NCBI GenBank assembly: GCA_030645365.1
Contig: JAUSMB010000009.1
Coordinates: 1-44,587 of the forward strand
Length of the DNA stretch: 44,587 bases
From: Rugosibacter sp.
GTDB taxonomy: Bacteria > Pseudomonadota > Gammaproteobacteria > Burkholderiales > Rhodocyclaceae
Direction of reading: 5' to 3'
The notes under the pieces were generated by a model. That model did no database searches and was not told the origin of the DNA. It saw only the letters and a list, made by a program, of their open reading frames with translations. The position numbers and the translations under genes were made by a program. The first letter of the stretch is position 1; every line of letters starts with the position of its first letter. Below are positions 15,075 through 22,015 of this stretch, piece by piece.

Positions 15075-15551
15075 CTAAAGCAGCCCGCACTCGGCAAACG
15101 ACAAAGGTGGCTTGGCACCGCCGACGATGAAGTGGTCTAGCACTTTCACGTCCACTAGTGCCAGCGCATTTTTTAAGCTCATGGTGAGATCTTCGTCCGA
15201 TTTTGAGGGCTTAGTCATTCCAGATGGATGATTGTGCGCCAGGATCGCGGCGCCAGCATTGTGTGCTAGCGCACTCTTGACCACTTCGCGCGGGTAGACG
15301 CTGGCCTGCGTCAGGGTGCCCCTAAAAAGCTCCTCGATTTCGATCAGCGCGTTTTGTGTATCCAGCCATAGCACCACAAAAACTTCGTGTTCCAGTTCGG
15401 CCATGCGCAGGCGCAAAAAGTCCCTCACTGTCTGCGGACTACCCAGCACCGTGCGCTTGTACTCGAGGCGATCTTCCAGCACGCGCAGCGCGCGGCGGAT
15501 CAAGGTGTTTTCGGCGCGTCGCTGCGCCGCTGTCGGGGTGACCTTGCGCAT
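15075..15551 (-). CDS. radC: RadC-family JAMM/MPN protein (element-borne)
   Basis: 158 aa from ATG 15551, which overlaps the integrase stop (TGATG). The JAMM metal-site signature is intact: H106 and H108 in LAHNHPSG, then S-x-S-D with Asp119, plus an upstream Glu-rich EIEELFRG. It lacks the N-terminal HhH region of full-length chromosomal RadC, a form common in islands and anti-restriction loci. The biochemical role of RadC is unsettled despite its old DNA-repair name. Co-transcription with the integrase suggests a role in integration, establishment or defence (inference). Confidence 0.88.
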   Translation of the reverse strand: MRKVTPTAAQRRAENTLIRRALRVLEDRLEYKRTVLGSPQTVRDFLRLRMAELEHEVFVVLWLDTQNALIEIEELFRGTLTQASVYPREVVKSALAHNAGAAILAHNHPSGMTKPSKSDEDLTMSLKNALALVDVKVLDHFIVGGAKPPLSFAECGLL

Positions 15552-16519
15552 CACAGTCTCCCCTCAAATACCCGCGTCATCAGGCGGCGCCGGCTGTCTG
15601 TGTTCAGGTGGGCGTACCGCTGCACCATGCGCAGCTGGCGATGACCCAAGGTGTCTGCGATTTCCAGCAGTGATGCGCCGTGTTGCGCCATGTAGGACGC
15701 GGCGGTATGCCGACAATCGTGAAAGCGGAAATTCTTGATGCTGGTCGCCTGTAAGGCATCGCGAAAGGCTTCGGCCATGGCGTAGGGCTGCGAAGGCCGC
15801 AGCCGTGAGCGGAACACCAGGGCATCGCTCTTGTGAGCATCTTTGGGGGCAAAGCGCTCAAGTTCGACAGATACCTGCGGCAGCAAGATCAGGCAGCGCG
15901 CGTCTCCGTTCTTCGTTTCTGTGTCCTTGTCCGCGCCGATGTGAGCCTCGCCGCGTTCGATATCAACGTCCTTCCAGCGCAAACCCAGGAGCTCGCCGCG
16001 CCGGGCGCCGGTAGTCAGCGCCATCAAAACCAACAAATACAGGCGTGGCCAGGCAGATTCCCGGCAAGCAGCCAGCAGGCGCTCACGTTCATCGTTGGAC
16101 AGATAGCGCACCCGTCCGCGCGACTCAGTATGCTTCTCGATATGCTTGGTCGGCGACTCGAAGCCGCGCGGCACTAGGCGGTTACGCCGCGCCCAAGCAA
16201 AGAGGGCGCCCAAGGCTACCAGGTAACGGTTCAGCGTCGCGCCCGAGCGCTGGCCTGCTTTGCGCTTGAAAATCGGGTTGCCGTCGGCGTCTTTACCGTT
16301 GTAGACCTTAGCGGGCTCGCTGGCCAGTACGGCCATGGCGGCGTCAATCTCTTCGGGCGTGAGTGTGGTGAAAGGTTTATCACCTATAAGGCGAATCCAC
16401 GTTCCAATGCGCTGGTAACGTGATTTATCCCGTCCTTCATAGGATGCAAGGTAACTAGCGGCAACTTCTGCCATGGTTTGAACGGCTGCAGCAACAGCCG
16501 GTTCATGTGGTGCATTCAT
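15551..16519 (-). CDS. int: Tyrosine-type site-specific recombinase (integrase)
   Basis: 322 aa from ATG 16519 with AAGGAG 6 bp upstream. Core-binding domain at about 15-135 and catalytic domain at about 140-315. Catalytic residues: Arg173 (TGARRGELLGLRW), His267 and Arg270 (HDCRHT), His293 (LGHRQL) and nucleophile Tyr302 (QRYAHL). It sits 95 bp from the 3' end of tRNA-Asn and is first in the leftward gene array, so the whole element may be read from a promoter between the tRNA and int. No excisionase gene is obvious; one of the small HTH proteins could serve. Confidence 0.95.
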   Translation of the reverse strand: MNAPHEPAVAAAVQTMAEVAASYLASYEGRDKSRYQRIGTWIRLIGDKPFTTLTPEEIDAAMAVLASEPAKVYNGKDADGNPIFKRKAGQRSGATLNRYLVALGALFAWARRNRLVPRGFESPTKHIEKHTESRGRVRYLSNDERERLLAACRESAWPRLYLLVLMALTTGARRGELLGLRWKDVDIERGEAHIGADKDTETKNGDARCLILLPQVSVELERFAPKDAHKSDALVFRSRLRPSQPYAMAEAFRDALQATSIKNFRFHDCRHTAASYMAQHGASLLEIADTLGHRQLRMVQRYAHLNTDSRRRLMTRVFEGRL

Positions 16520-16560
16520 GTCGGTCTCCTTCGTTTCGGAAAATCGACGATCTAGAGTTT

Positions 16561-16573
16561 AGACCGCCGGTCT
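16561..16573. promoter_or_regulatory. Inverted repeat upstream of the integrase (candidate operator)
   Basis: AGACCG-C-CGGTCT, a perfect 6-bp inverted repeat, lies 41 bp upstream of the int ATG. A second small hairpin, GCCC-GACAA-GGGC, is at 16583-16595. Either could be an operator or integrase arm site; position is the only support. Confidence 0.35.
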
Positions 16574-16613
16574 TACGCAGAGGCCCGACAAGGGCTTGAT
16601 AATACAGGAGTTC

Positions 16614-16658
16614 TGGCTCCTCGACCTGGGCTCGAACCAGGGACCTACGGATTAACAG
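16614..16658 (-). repeat. Proximal attachment site: 3' half of the intact tRNA-Asn
   Basis: 45 bp identical to 7498-7542. It spans the anticodon loop to the CCA end of tRNA-Asn, a common target for tyrosine integrases. Confidence 0.95.
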
Positions 16659-16689
16659 TCCGGCGCTCTACCGACTGAGCTATCGAGGA
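16614..16689 (-). tRNA. tRNA-Asn (anticodon GTT)
   Basis: 76 nt; acceptor TCCTCGA pairs with TCGAGGA, discriminator G, CCA encoded. Anticodon loop CTGTTAA gives GTT. The D arm has AGCTCAGTCGGTAGAGC and the T arm GGTTCGAGCC. The element has replaced and regenerated its 3' half. Confidence 0.97.
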
Positions 16690-16703
16690 ATATGAAGGCG
16701 CGA

Positions 16704-16732
16704 ATTATAGCCACAGGGGTTAGCGCCTGCAA
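16704..16732 (-). promoter_or_regulatory. Sigma70 promoter of tRNA-Asn
   Basis: On the minus strand TTGCAG (16727-16732), 17-bp spacer, perfect TATAAT (16704-16709), about 15 bp from the tRNA 5' end. With its original terminator now 9 kb away, transcription from this strong promoter could run into the element. Confidence 0.8.
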
Positions 16733-16746
16733 TACCTTTCGCGTGT

Positions 16747-17955
16747 TTACTTTTTGCTGATGACGGATGCGATGGCGGTGGCGACGTAGTCGATATTTTT
16801 GGTGTTGAGTGCAGCCAGGCAGATGCGGCCGGTGCTGACAGCATAAATACCGAACTCGGTTTTTAGTTGTTCAACTTGTGGGGCGGTCAGGCCAGTGTAG
16901 GAGAACATGCCGCGCTGTTTGACGACAAAAGAAAAATCCTGAGGTACGTTTTTTTCCTTGAGTTTTTCTACGAGCGAAATGCGCATGGCACGAATGCGTT
17001 CGCGCATGGTGGCGAGTTCAGCCTCCCATTGCTGGCGCAGGGCGGGGCTGGATAGCACGGCAGCAACAATGGCGCCACCATGGGTTGGCGGGTTGGAGTA
17101 GTTGGTACGGATAACGCGTTTGACTTGCGAGAGTACGCGCGCGGATTCTTCCTTGTTTTCCGTGATCAAAGTGAGCGCGCCAACCCGTTCGCCGTAGAGC
17201 GAGAAGGACTTTGAAAAGCTGCTGGACACTAAAAACTGAAGGCCGGATGCGGCAAACAAGTTCAGCGCAACGGCGTCTTCCGCAATGCCGTCGGCAAAGC
17301 CTTGATAAGCCATGTCGATAAACGCGATCAGATTTTTTTCGCGGATGATAGCGACAATTTTTTGCCATTGCTCGGCGCTGAGGTCAGCGCCTGTCGGGTT
17401 GTGGCAGCAGGCATGCAGGACGATGATGGCGTTGGCTTCCAGTGTGGCAAGGTAGGCCGTCATGGCAGAAAAATTCACGCTCTGGGTGGCGGCATCGTAG
17501 TAGGGGTAGTTTTCTACGGTGAATCCGGCGGATTCAAACAGAGCGCGGTGGTTTTCCCAGCTGGGGTCGCTGATATAGATTTTGGATGCAGGATAGAGTC
17601 GCTTGAGAAAATCTGCGCCCACTTTCAGTGCACCTGTCCCACCGAGTGCTTCAATGGTTACCGCACGGCTTTCTTTGAGCAGCGGAGAGTCTGCGCCGAA
17701 AATGAGATTTTGTACGCTGGTATTAAAGGCGCCCAGGCCTTCGATGGGCTGATAGCCGCGCGCCGGGGCGGCTTCCAGACGCGCTTTTTCGGCGGCTTTG
17801 ACGGCTTCGAGCAAGGGGAGCTTGCCGTCATCGTTGTAATAAACGCCGACGCCTAAATTAACTTTATTGGGGTTGGTGTCTGCATTAAAGCCTTCAGTCA
17901 GGCCAAGAATGGGGTCGCGAGGGGCTAGTTCAACCGCTGAAAAAATTGAGGTCAT
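16747..17955 (-). CDS. tyrB: Aromatic amino acid / aspartate aminotransferase
   Basis: 402 aa, PLP fold type I. The Schiff-base Lys249 is in SSSFSKSFSLYGERVGAL; the cofactor-binding Asn186 (HNPTG), Asp214 and Tyr217 (FIDMAYQGF) are present, as are EALGGTGALKVG and the C-terminal Arg of TGRICLAAL. It transfers the amino group between aspartate, tyrosine or phenylalanine and 2-oxoglutarate. TyrB and AspC cannot be separated by motif alone, so the symbol is provisional. It is divergent from uvrB, a neighbourhood common in betaproteobacteria. The intergenic region contains the split copy of the dispersed 27-bp sequence. Confidence 0.88.
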   Translation of the reverse strand: MTSIFSAVELAPRDPILGLTEGFNADTNPNKVNLGVGVYYNDDGKLPLLEAVKAAEKARLEAAPARGYQPIEGLGAFNTSVQNLIFGADSPLLKESRAVTIEALGGTGALKVGADFLKRLYPASKIYISDPSWENHRALFESAGFTVENYPYYDAATQSVNFSAMTAYLATLEANAIIVLHACCHNPTGADLSAEQWQKIVAIIREKNLIAFIDMAYQGFADGIAEDAVALNLFAASGLQFLVSSSFSKSFSLYGERVGALTLITENKEESARVLSQVKRVIRTNYSNPPTHGGAIVAAVLSSPALRQQWEAELATMRERIRAMRISLVEKLKEKNVPQDFSFVVKQRGMFSYTGLTAPQVEQLKTEFGIYAVSTGRICLAALNTKNIDYVATAIASVISKK

Positions 17956-17992
17956 GGGATTCCAGAAAGTGGTGGTGAAGAATGTTAGATAA

Positions 17993-18044
17993 AAAAGTCG
18001 GCACCCTAAGGATACTTCCTGCGGGGCGCGCTGGTGAGACGGCG
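17993..18044 (+). repeat. Dispersed 27-bp sequence, copy 4 (split by 27 bp)
   Basis: The left part AAAAGTCGGC (17993-18002) and right part GCTGGTGAGACGGCG (18030-18044) are separated by 27 bp of unrelated sequence (18003-18029). Joined, the parts match the consensus exactly over 25 positions. It lies between the divergent aminotransferase and uvrB genes. Confidence 0.65.
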
Positions 18045-18178
18045 ATTTGTTGACTGATTTGTCGATAAAGAGCGCGTAACGCGTAATAATACCCGATTGA
18101 GCAGAGTCTTTGAATGGTCTGATGCGCGAATGAGCGCCTGTTGAAGCATCAAAAAAAGCGATAAAACGAGGATATGCA

Positions 18179-20239
18179 GTGACGCAGGAAAATGATCAAA
18201 AAGCAGATGTCGTGGTGTTTGAGGGCAGCCCTTTTCGCCTGCATCAACCCTTTTCGCCTGCGGGCGATCAGCCCGAAGCAATTCGCCTGCTAACTGAAGG
18301 GATTAACGACGGATTGTCGTTTCAAACACTGCTTGGGGTGACGGGGTCGGGCAAGACCTACACCATGGCTAACGTGATTGCGCGGCTGGGGCGGCCGGCG
18401 TTGGTGCTGGCGCCGAATAAAACGCTGGCAGCGCAGTTGTATTCCGAATTTCGCGAGTTTTTTCCTGAAAACGCGGTGGAGTATTTTGTTTCTTATTACG
18501 ACTACTATCAGCCCGAAGCTTACGTGCCTTCGCGCGATTTGTTCATCGAGAAAGACTCGGCAATCAATGAGCATATTGAGCAAATGCGCTTATCGACCAC
18601 CAAAAGTTTGCTGGAGCGACGCGATGTCGTCATCGTGTGCACGGTGTCGGCGATTTACGGTATTGGTGATCCGGTGGATTATCACAGCATGATTTTGCAT
18701 TTGCGCCAGGGCGAGAAAATGGGGCAGCGCGAGATCATCCAACGGCTGACTGAAATGCAGTACGAGCGCAATGAGGTTGATTTTCGGCGCGGTGTTTATC
18801 GTGTGCGTGGCGATGTGATTGATGTGTTCCCGGCTGAAAATGCGGAGAACGCGATACGCATTACTTTATTTGACGACGACATTGAGACCTTGACCCTGTT
18901 TGATCCTTTAACAGGGCAAACGAAGAAGAAGCTGAATCGGTTTACTGTGTTTCCTTCGAGCCACTATGTGACTCCCCGTGCCACGGTGTTGAAGGCCGTG
19001 GAAGCGATCAAGTCTGAGCTGCGTGAGCGGATGGATTTTTATACCCACGAGCACAAGTTGGTTGAGCTGCAGCGGATTGAGCAGCGCACGCGGTTTGACC
19101 TGGAAATGCTCGATCAACTCGGTTTTTGCAAGGGAATTGAAAACTATTCGCGCCATTTATCCGGCCGCCAGCCGGGCGAGCCGCCACCGACGTTGTATGA
19201 CTATCTGCCGAGCGATGCCATCATGTTTGTGGATGAATCGCATGTGGCCATTCCGCAAGTGGGTAGCATGTATAAAGGCGACCGCGCGCGCAAAGAAAAT
19301 CTCGTGAGCTATGGGTTTCGTCTGCCCTCAGCGATGGACAATCGGCCTTTGAAGTTCGAGGAGTTCGAGAAACTCATGCCGCAAACGGTGTTTGTTTCGG
19401 CCACGCCCTCAGTCTATGAAGAGGCGCATCAAGGTCAGGTGGTTGAGCAGCTGGTGCGCCCCACGGGGCTGGTTGATCCGATACTGGAAATTCGCCCGGC
19501 CACAACTCAGGTGGATGATCTGCTGGCGGAACTAAAAAAACGCATTGCCCTGGGCGAGCGGGTGCTGGTCACAACGTTGACCAAGCGGCTGTCGGAGCAG
19601 CTCACGGAATACTTGAGTGGCAATGGTATCAAGGTGCGTTACCTGCATTCGGATATTGATACGGTGGAACGTGTCGAAATTATTCGCGACCTGCGTCTGG
19701 GCGTATTCGATGTGTTGATCGGCATCAATCTGCTGCGCGAGGGGCTGGATATTCCGGAAGTCTCGCTGGTGGCGATATTGGATGCCGACAAAGAGGGGTT
19801 TTTGCGCTCAACCCGTTCGCTGATACAAACCATAGGCCGCGCGGCGCGGCATATCAATGGTATGGCGATTTTGTATGCAGATCGAATCACGGATTCGATG
19901 CAGCGCGCGATGGATGAAACCGAGCGTCGCCGCAACACACAGCTGGCGCACAACGCGGCGCATGGGGTTACCCCGCAGGGCGTGGTGAAGCGTATCAAGG
20001 ACATCATTGAGGGGGCATATGATGCCGACTCGGCGGTACAGACGCGGCAAGCGGTACAAGAAGCTGCGCGTTTTGAAATGATGAGTGAAAAAGAGTTGGC
20101 GCAGCACATTAAAAAGCTGGAAAAAGCGATGCAGGCGCACGCAAAAAATCTGGAGTTTGAGGCGGCTGCCGCTGCGCGGGATGAGCTTTTTCGCGTCAAG
20201 CGCCTGGCCTTTGGCGGTGAAGCGCACGATGCGGATTGA
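18179..20239 (+). CDS. uvrB: Excinuclease ABC subunit B
   Basis: 686 aa from GTG 18179 with GAGG 8 bp upstream. Nucleotide-excision repair helicase-like protein that accepts the lesion from UvrA and recruits UvrC. Walker A GVTGSGKT (53-60), the beta-hairpin [12 protein letters not shown] used to clamp damaged DNA, the DESHVAIPQ block (motif II), FVSATPS, the [19 protein letters not shown] block and QTIGRAARH (motif VI) are all present. The C-terminal UVR coiled-coil ([20 protein letters not shown]) contacts UvrC. Full length with no anomaly. Single gene, divergent from the aminotransferase. Confidence 0.97.
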   Translation: MTQENDQKADVVVFEGSPFRLHQPFSPAGDQPEAIRLLTEGINDGLSFQTLLGVTGSGKTYTMANVIARLGRPALVLAPNKTLAAQLYSEFREFFPENAVEYFVSYYDYYQPEAYVPSRDLFIEKDSAINEHIEQMRLSTTKSLLERRDVVIVCTVSAIYGIGDPVDYHSMILHLRQGEKMGQREIIQRLTEMQYERNEVDFRRGVYRVRGDVIDVFPAENAENAIRITLFDDDIETLTLFDPLTGQTKKKLNRFTVFPSSHYVTPRATVLKAVEAIKSELRERMDFYTHEHKLVELQRIEQRTRFDLEMLDQLGFCKGIENYSRHLSGRQPGEPPPTLYDYLPSDAIMFVDESHVAIPQVGSMYKGDRARKENLVSYGFRLPSAMDNRPLKFEEFEKLMPQTVFVSATPSVYEEAHQGQVVEQLVRPTGLVDPILEIRPATTQVDDLLAELKKRIALGERVLVTTLTKRLSEQLTEYLSGNGIKVRYLHSDIDTVERVEIIRDLRLGVFDVLIGINLLREGLDIPEVSLVAILDADKEGFLRSTRSLIQTIGRAARHINGMAILYADRITDSMQRAMDETERRRNTQLAHNAAHGVTPQGVVKRIKDIIEGAYDADSAVQTRQAVQEAARFEMMSEKELAQHIKKLEKAMQAHAKNLEFEAAAAARDELFRVKRLAFGGEAHDAD

Positions 20240-20380
20240 TGTGCGCTGAAATATGCCAGGCTCTTCCAAGCCCTGCCAAACCGATGCCTGTGCGTTGCGT
20301 GATTGACGTGCATTGTGTAGCATCCATGAGTCGAAAGCTCGGATGGATAACGAGCTAAGCGATGCTTGGCGATCAGGCAA

Positions 20381-20413
20381 GATTCTCAGGTGAGATTCTC
20401 AGGCGAGATTCCG
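20381..20413. repeat. Short tandem repeat, 13-bp unit
   Basis: GATTCTCAGGTGA is followed directly by GATTCTCAGGCGA and a partial third unit starting GATTCCG. It lies in the 214-bp gap between uvrB and the hemerythrin gene, about 45 bp upstream of the latter, where it could affect its promoter. I see no other feature in that gap. Confidence 0.6.
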
Positions 20414-20453
20414 TGCGGGTCTGTGCGATAACGAAATAAATGATGGAGTAGTC

Positions 20454-20939
20454 ATGAGTGATACGAACGATAAGTTTGAATGGTCGGATTCTTATTTGCT
20501 AGGGCATGGCCCGATGGACGAAACGCACAAAGAATTTGTGCTGTTGGTGAATGCGATGAAGAATGCCTCTGACGCTGATTTTGCTGCGCGTCTGGATGAT
20601 TTTGAAAAGCATGCCGTCAAACATTTTTCTCAAGAAGACGACTGGATGACATCAACCAACTTCCCTTCGGCTGATTGTCATATTGATGAGCATGGCAAAG
20701 TGCTCGCTTCAGTGCATGGCATACAAGCCATGGATGAAGAAAAGAAACTGAAGATTGGCCGTGGTCTGGTAACGGCACTGGAAGAATGGTTTCCCGGACA
20801 CGCTGATTACCTGGATTCGGCCCTGGCAAAATGGATGGTCAAGCAGAGCTTTGGCGGCGAACGGGTTGCGCCCGTCGTATTCAAGCGTAATCCAAAGATG
20901 AGCGAAGCTGGCGTAGGTGTGCAGAGTAAAAATTCGTAA
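20454..20939 (+). CDS. Bacteriohemerythrin
   Basis: 161 aa, a four-helix O2-binding protein with a non-haem di-iron site. Ligand pattern visible: His25 (MDETHKEF; His18 nearby), H57-x3-E61 (HFSQE), H76-x3-H80 (CHIDEH), and H116-x4-D121 (WFPGHADYLD). Soluble, no signal peptide. Such proteins store or deliver O2, or sense it when fused to other domains; here it stands alone. Expected cytoplasmic. The extra ~35-residue C-terminal tail (VKQSFGGERVAPVVFKRNPK) is longer than in minimal bacteriohemerythrins. Confidence 0.92.
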   Translation: MSDTNDKFEWSDSYLLGHGPMDETHKEFVLLVNAMKNASDADFAARLDDFEKHAVKHFSQEDDWMTSTNFPSADCHIDEHGKVLASVHGIQAMDEEKKLKIGRGLVTALEEWFPGHADYLDSALAKWMVKQSFGGERVAPVVFKRNPKMSEAGVGVQSKNS

Positions 20940-20973
20940 GATTGGTGTGGTGCGAGCGTGTTAGAAGTGTGCA

Positions 20974-21858
20974 ATGAGGTGGGGTGACTATCGCTCGCAA
21001 AAGCTTTTTAAACTTGCGCTGCTACTCTCTGTTGTGTTGCACGGCATTGTGTTGTCGCTGCATATGAAGTCACCTGGCTTAACAGCACGATCGGCGAAAA
21101 ATGCAGAAAATTCGCCTGCTGCACGGCTGGAGGCAACATTAGCGCCACAGAAAACTCCTCGGCTAACTCCTCAGCTAACCCCGCCACCTTTGGCCACACC
21201 TCAGCCTCGCGTCATAGCTAAGCGTCGTGACACACGTCCACGGCAAACAAAAATACTCAGCGTGCCGCGAGAGTTAACGACCAACAGGTCATGGACTATT
21301 GCTGAACGGGATGAGATGGATCAGTTTCTAAATGAGCTGAAACCTGCGCCGTCGGTGCCAACTCCGCCACCAAAACCCGGTTTTGATTTATCGCGGCAAG
21401 CCCTTGCGATGGCAAAATCAGAAGGACGCCGCTTGCAAAAGCAAGACGAAGCGACCGAGGCTGAGGTGGCTGCGGCCGAATCTTCCGTCAATAGCAAGGC
21501 AGTTGAGCCATTTAGCTTGCAGATGTACTTTGATGCCTTTGTGCGCAAGCTCAATCAGAGTTCGGCATTCGTTAAAAGTGATCCGCGCAGCAGAGGGTCA
21601 CGCAAAGCCCTGGTGCAGATTTTATTGAAGCCCGACGGTACGCTCAAGAGCTACCGGGTGCTGCGTGCGGCAGACCAGCAGGCGCAGATTGCTTACATAA
21701 AAACCGTGATTGATCTGGCGTCGCCATTCTCCCCTTTCCCACGAGATATTCGTGCGGGGATGGATTCTTTTTCTGTGTTGATTTGTATTTTCCCCGCCCG
21801 GGAGGGAGAGAGCGGTGGCGGATTTACACGCAGCTTTGGCGGCCGCGATTGTGATTGA
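20974..21858 (+). CDS. TonB/TolA-like protein with C-terminal TonB-type domain
   Basis: 294 aa. A single N-terminal membrane anchor (residues about 11-30, LFKLALLLSVVLHGIVLSLH), then a Pro/Thr-rich periplasmic stretch (TPQLTPPPLATPQPR), a helical segment, and a C-terminal ~95-residue region (LVQILLKPDGTLKSYRVL, IDLASPFSPFPRDIR, SFSVLICIFP) that matches the layout of TonB/TolA C-terminal domains. It may transduce force or span the periplasm. No exbB/exbD neighbours. No convincing ribosome site precedes the ATG, so the start is provisional. A strong terminator lies about 110 bp downstream. Confidence 0.6.
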   Translation: MRWGDYRSQKLFKLALLLSVVLHGIVLSLHMKSPGLTARSAKNAENSPAARLEATLAPQKTPRLTPQLTPPPLATPQPRVIAKRRDTRPRQTKILSVPRELTTNRSWTIAERDEMDQFLNELKPAPSVPTPPPKPGFDLSRQALAMAKSEGRRLQKQDEATEAEVAAAESSVNSKAVEPFSLQMYFDAFVRKLNQSSAFVKSDPRSRGSRKALVQILLKPDGTLKSYRVLRAADQQAQIAYIKTVIDLASPFSPFPRDIRAGMDSFSVLICIFPAREGESGGGFTRSFGGRDCD

Positions 21859-21934
21859 GGTTGCCGCGATGTTGCCGTGGTGTTGATATTGAGTTGCTGT
21901 GCAAACGTGTCAAACCTCAGATAAGCGGTTCAGT

Positions 21935-21961
21935 AAAAGTCGGCGCTGGTGAGACGGCGCC
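21935..21961 (+). repeat. Dispersed 27-bp sequence, copy 5 (intergenic)
   Basis: Match to the consensus over its first 25 positions, with G at the variable position; ends GGCGCC. Lies between the TonB-like gene and the terminator at 21968. A short open frame across it reads KVGAGETAP, but no gene is called there. Confidence 0.8.
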
Positions 21962-21967
21962 AAAACA

Positions 21968-21995
21968 AAAAAGCCCCGGTTTGCCGGGGCTTTTT
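21968..21995. terminator. Bidirectional terminator between the TonB-like gene and acnB
   Basis: AAAAAGCCCCGG pairs with CCGGGGCTTTTT over a TTTG loop. The flanking A and T runs allow termination in both directions, ending the rightward TonB-like gene and the leftward mdh-citE-acnB unit. Confidence 0.92.
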
Positions 21996-22015
21996 GCTTT
22001 CAGTTCAGGTGTTGA

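Larger units (their letters stand above)
7498..16658 (-). mobile_element. Phage-satellite-like integrative element in tRNA-Asn, 9,116 bp between repeat starts
   Basis: Bounded by identical 45-bp tRNA-Asn fragments, with a tyrosine integrase next to the intact tRNA. Every gene reads leftward, many with ATGA or TGATG overlaps. Contents in transcription order: integrase, RadC-like protein, frameshifted small gene, HTH-tailed protein, conserved small protein, TOPRIM primase, P4-type ATPase, HTH DNA-binding protein, two small unknowns, fused prohead protease-capsid protein, two small proteins. There is no recognisable portal, large terminase, tail, lysis or classical repressor gene. The 11-14 kb part is visibly more GC-rich than the flanking host DNA. 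This fits a satellite that uses a helper phage for packaging and tails (inference); a cut-down prophage is the alternative. Confidence 0.9.

Noticed and set aside
7498..16658. CRISPR array or toxin-antitoxin/defence system inside the element
   Set aside because: No regularly spaced repeats with unique spacers, and no recognisable nuclease, methyltransferase or toxin-antitoxin pair; the RadC-like protein alone does not establish a defence system.
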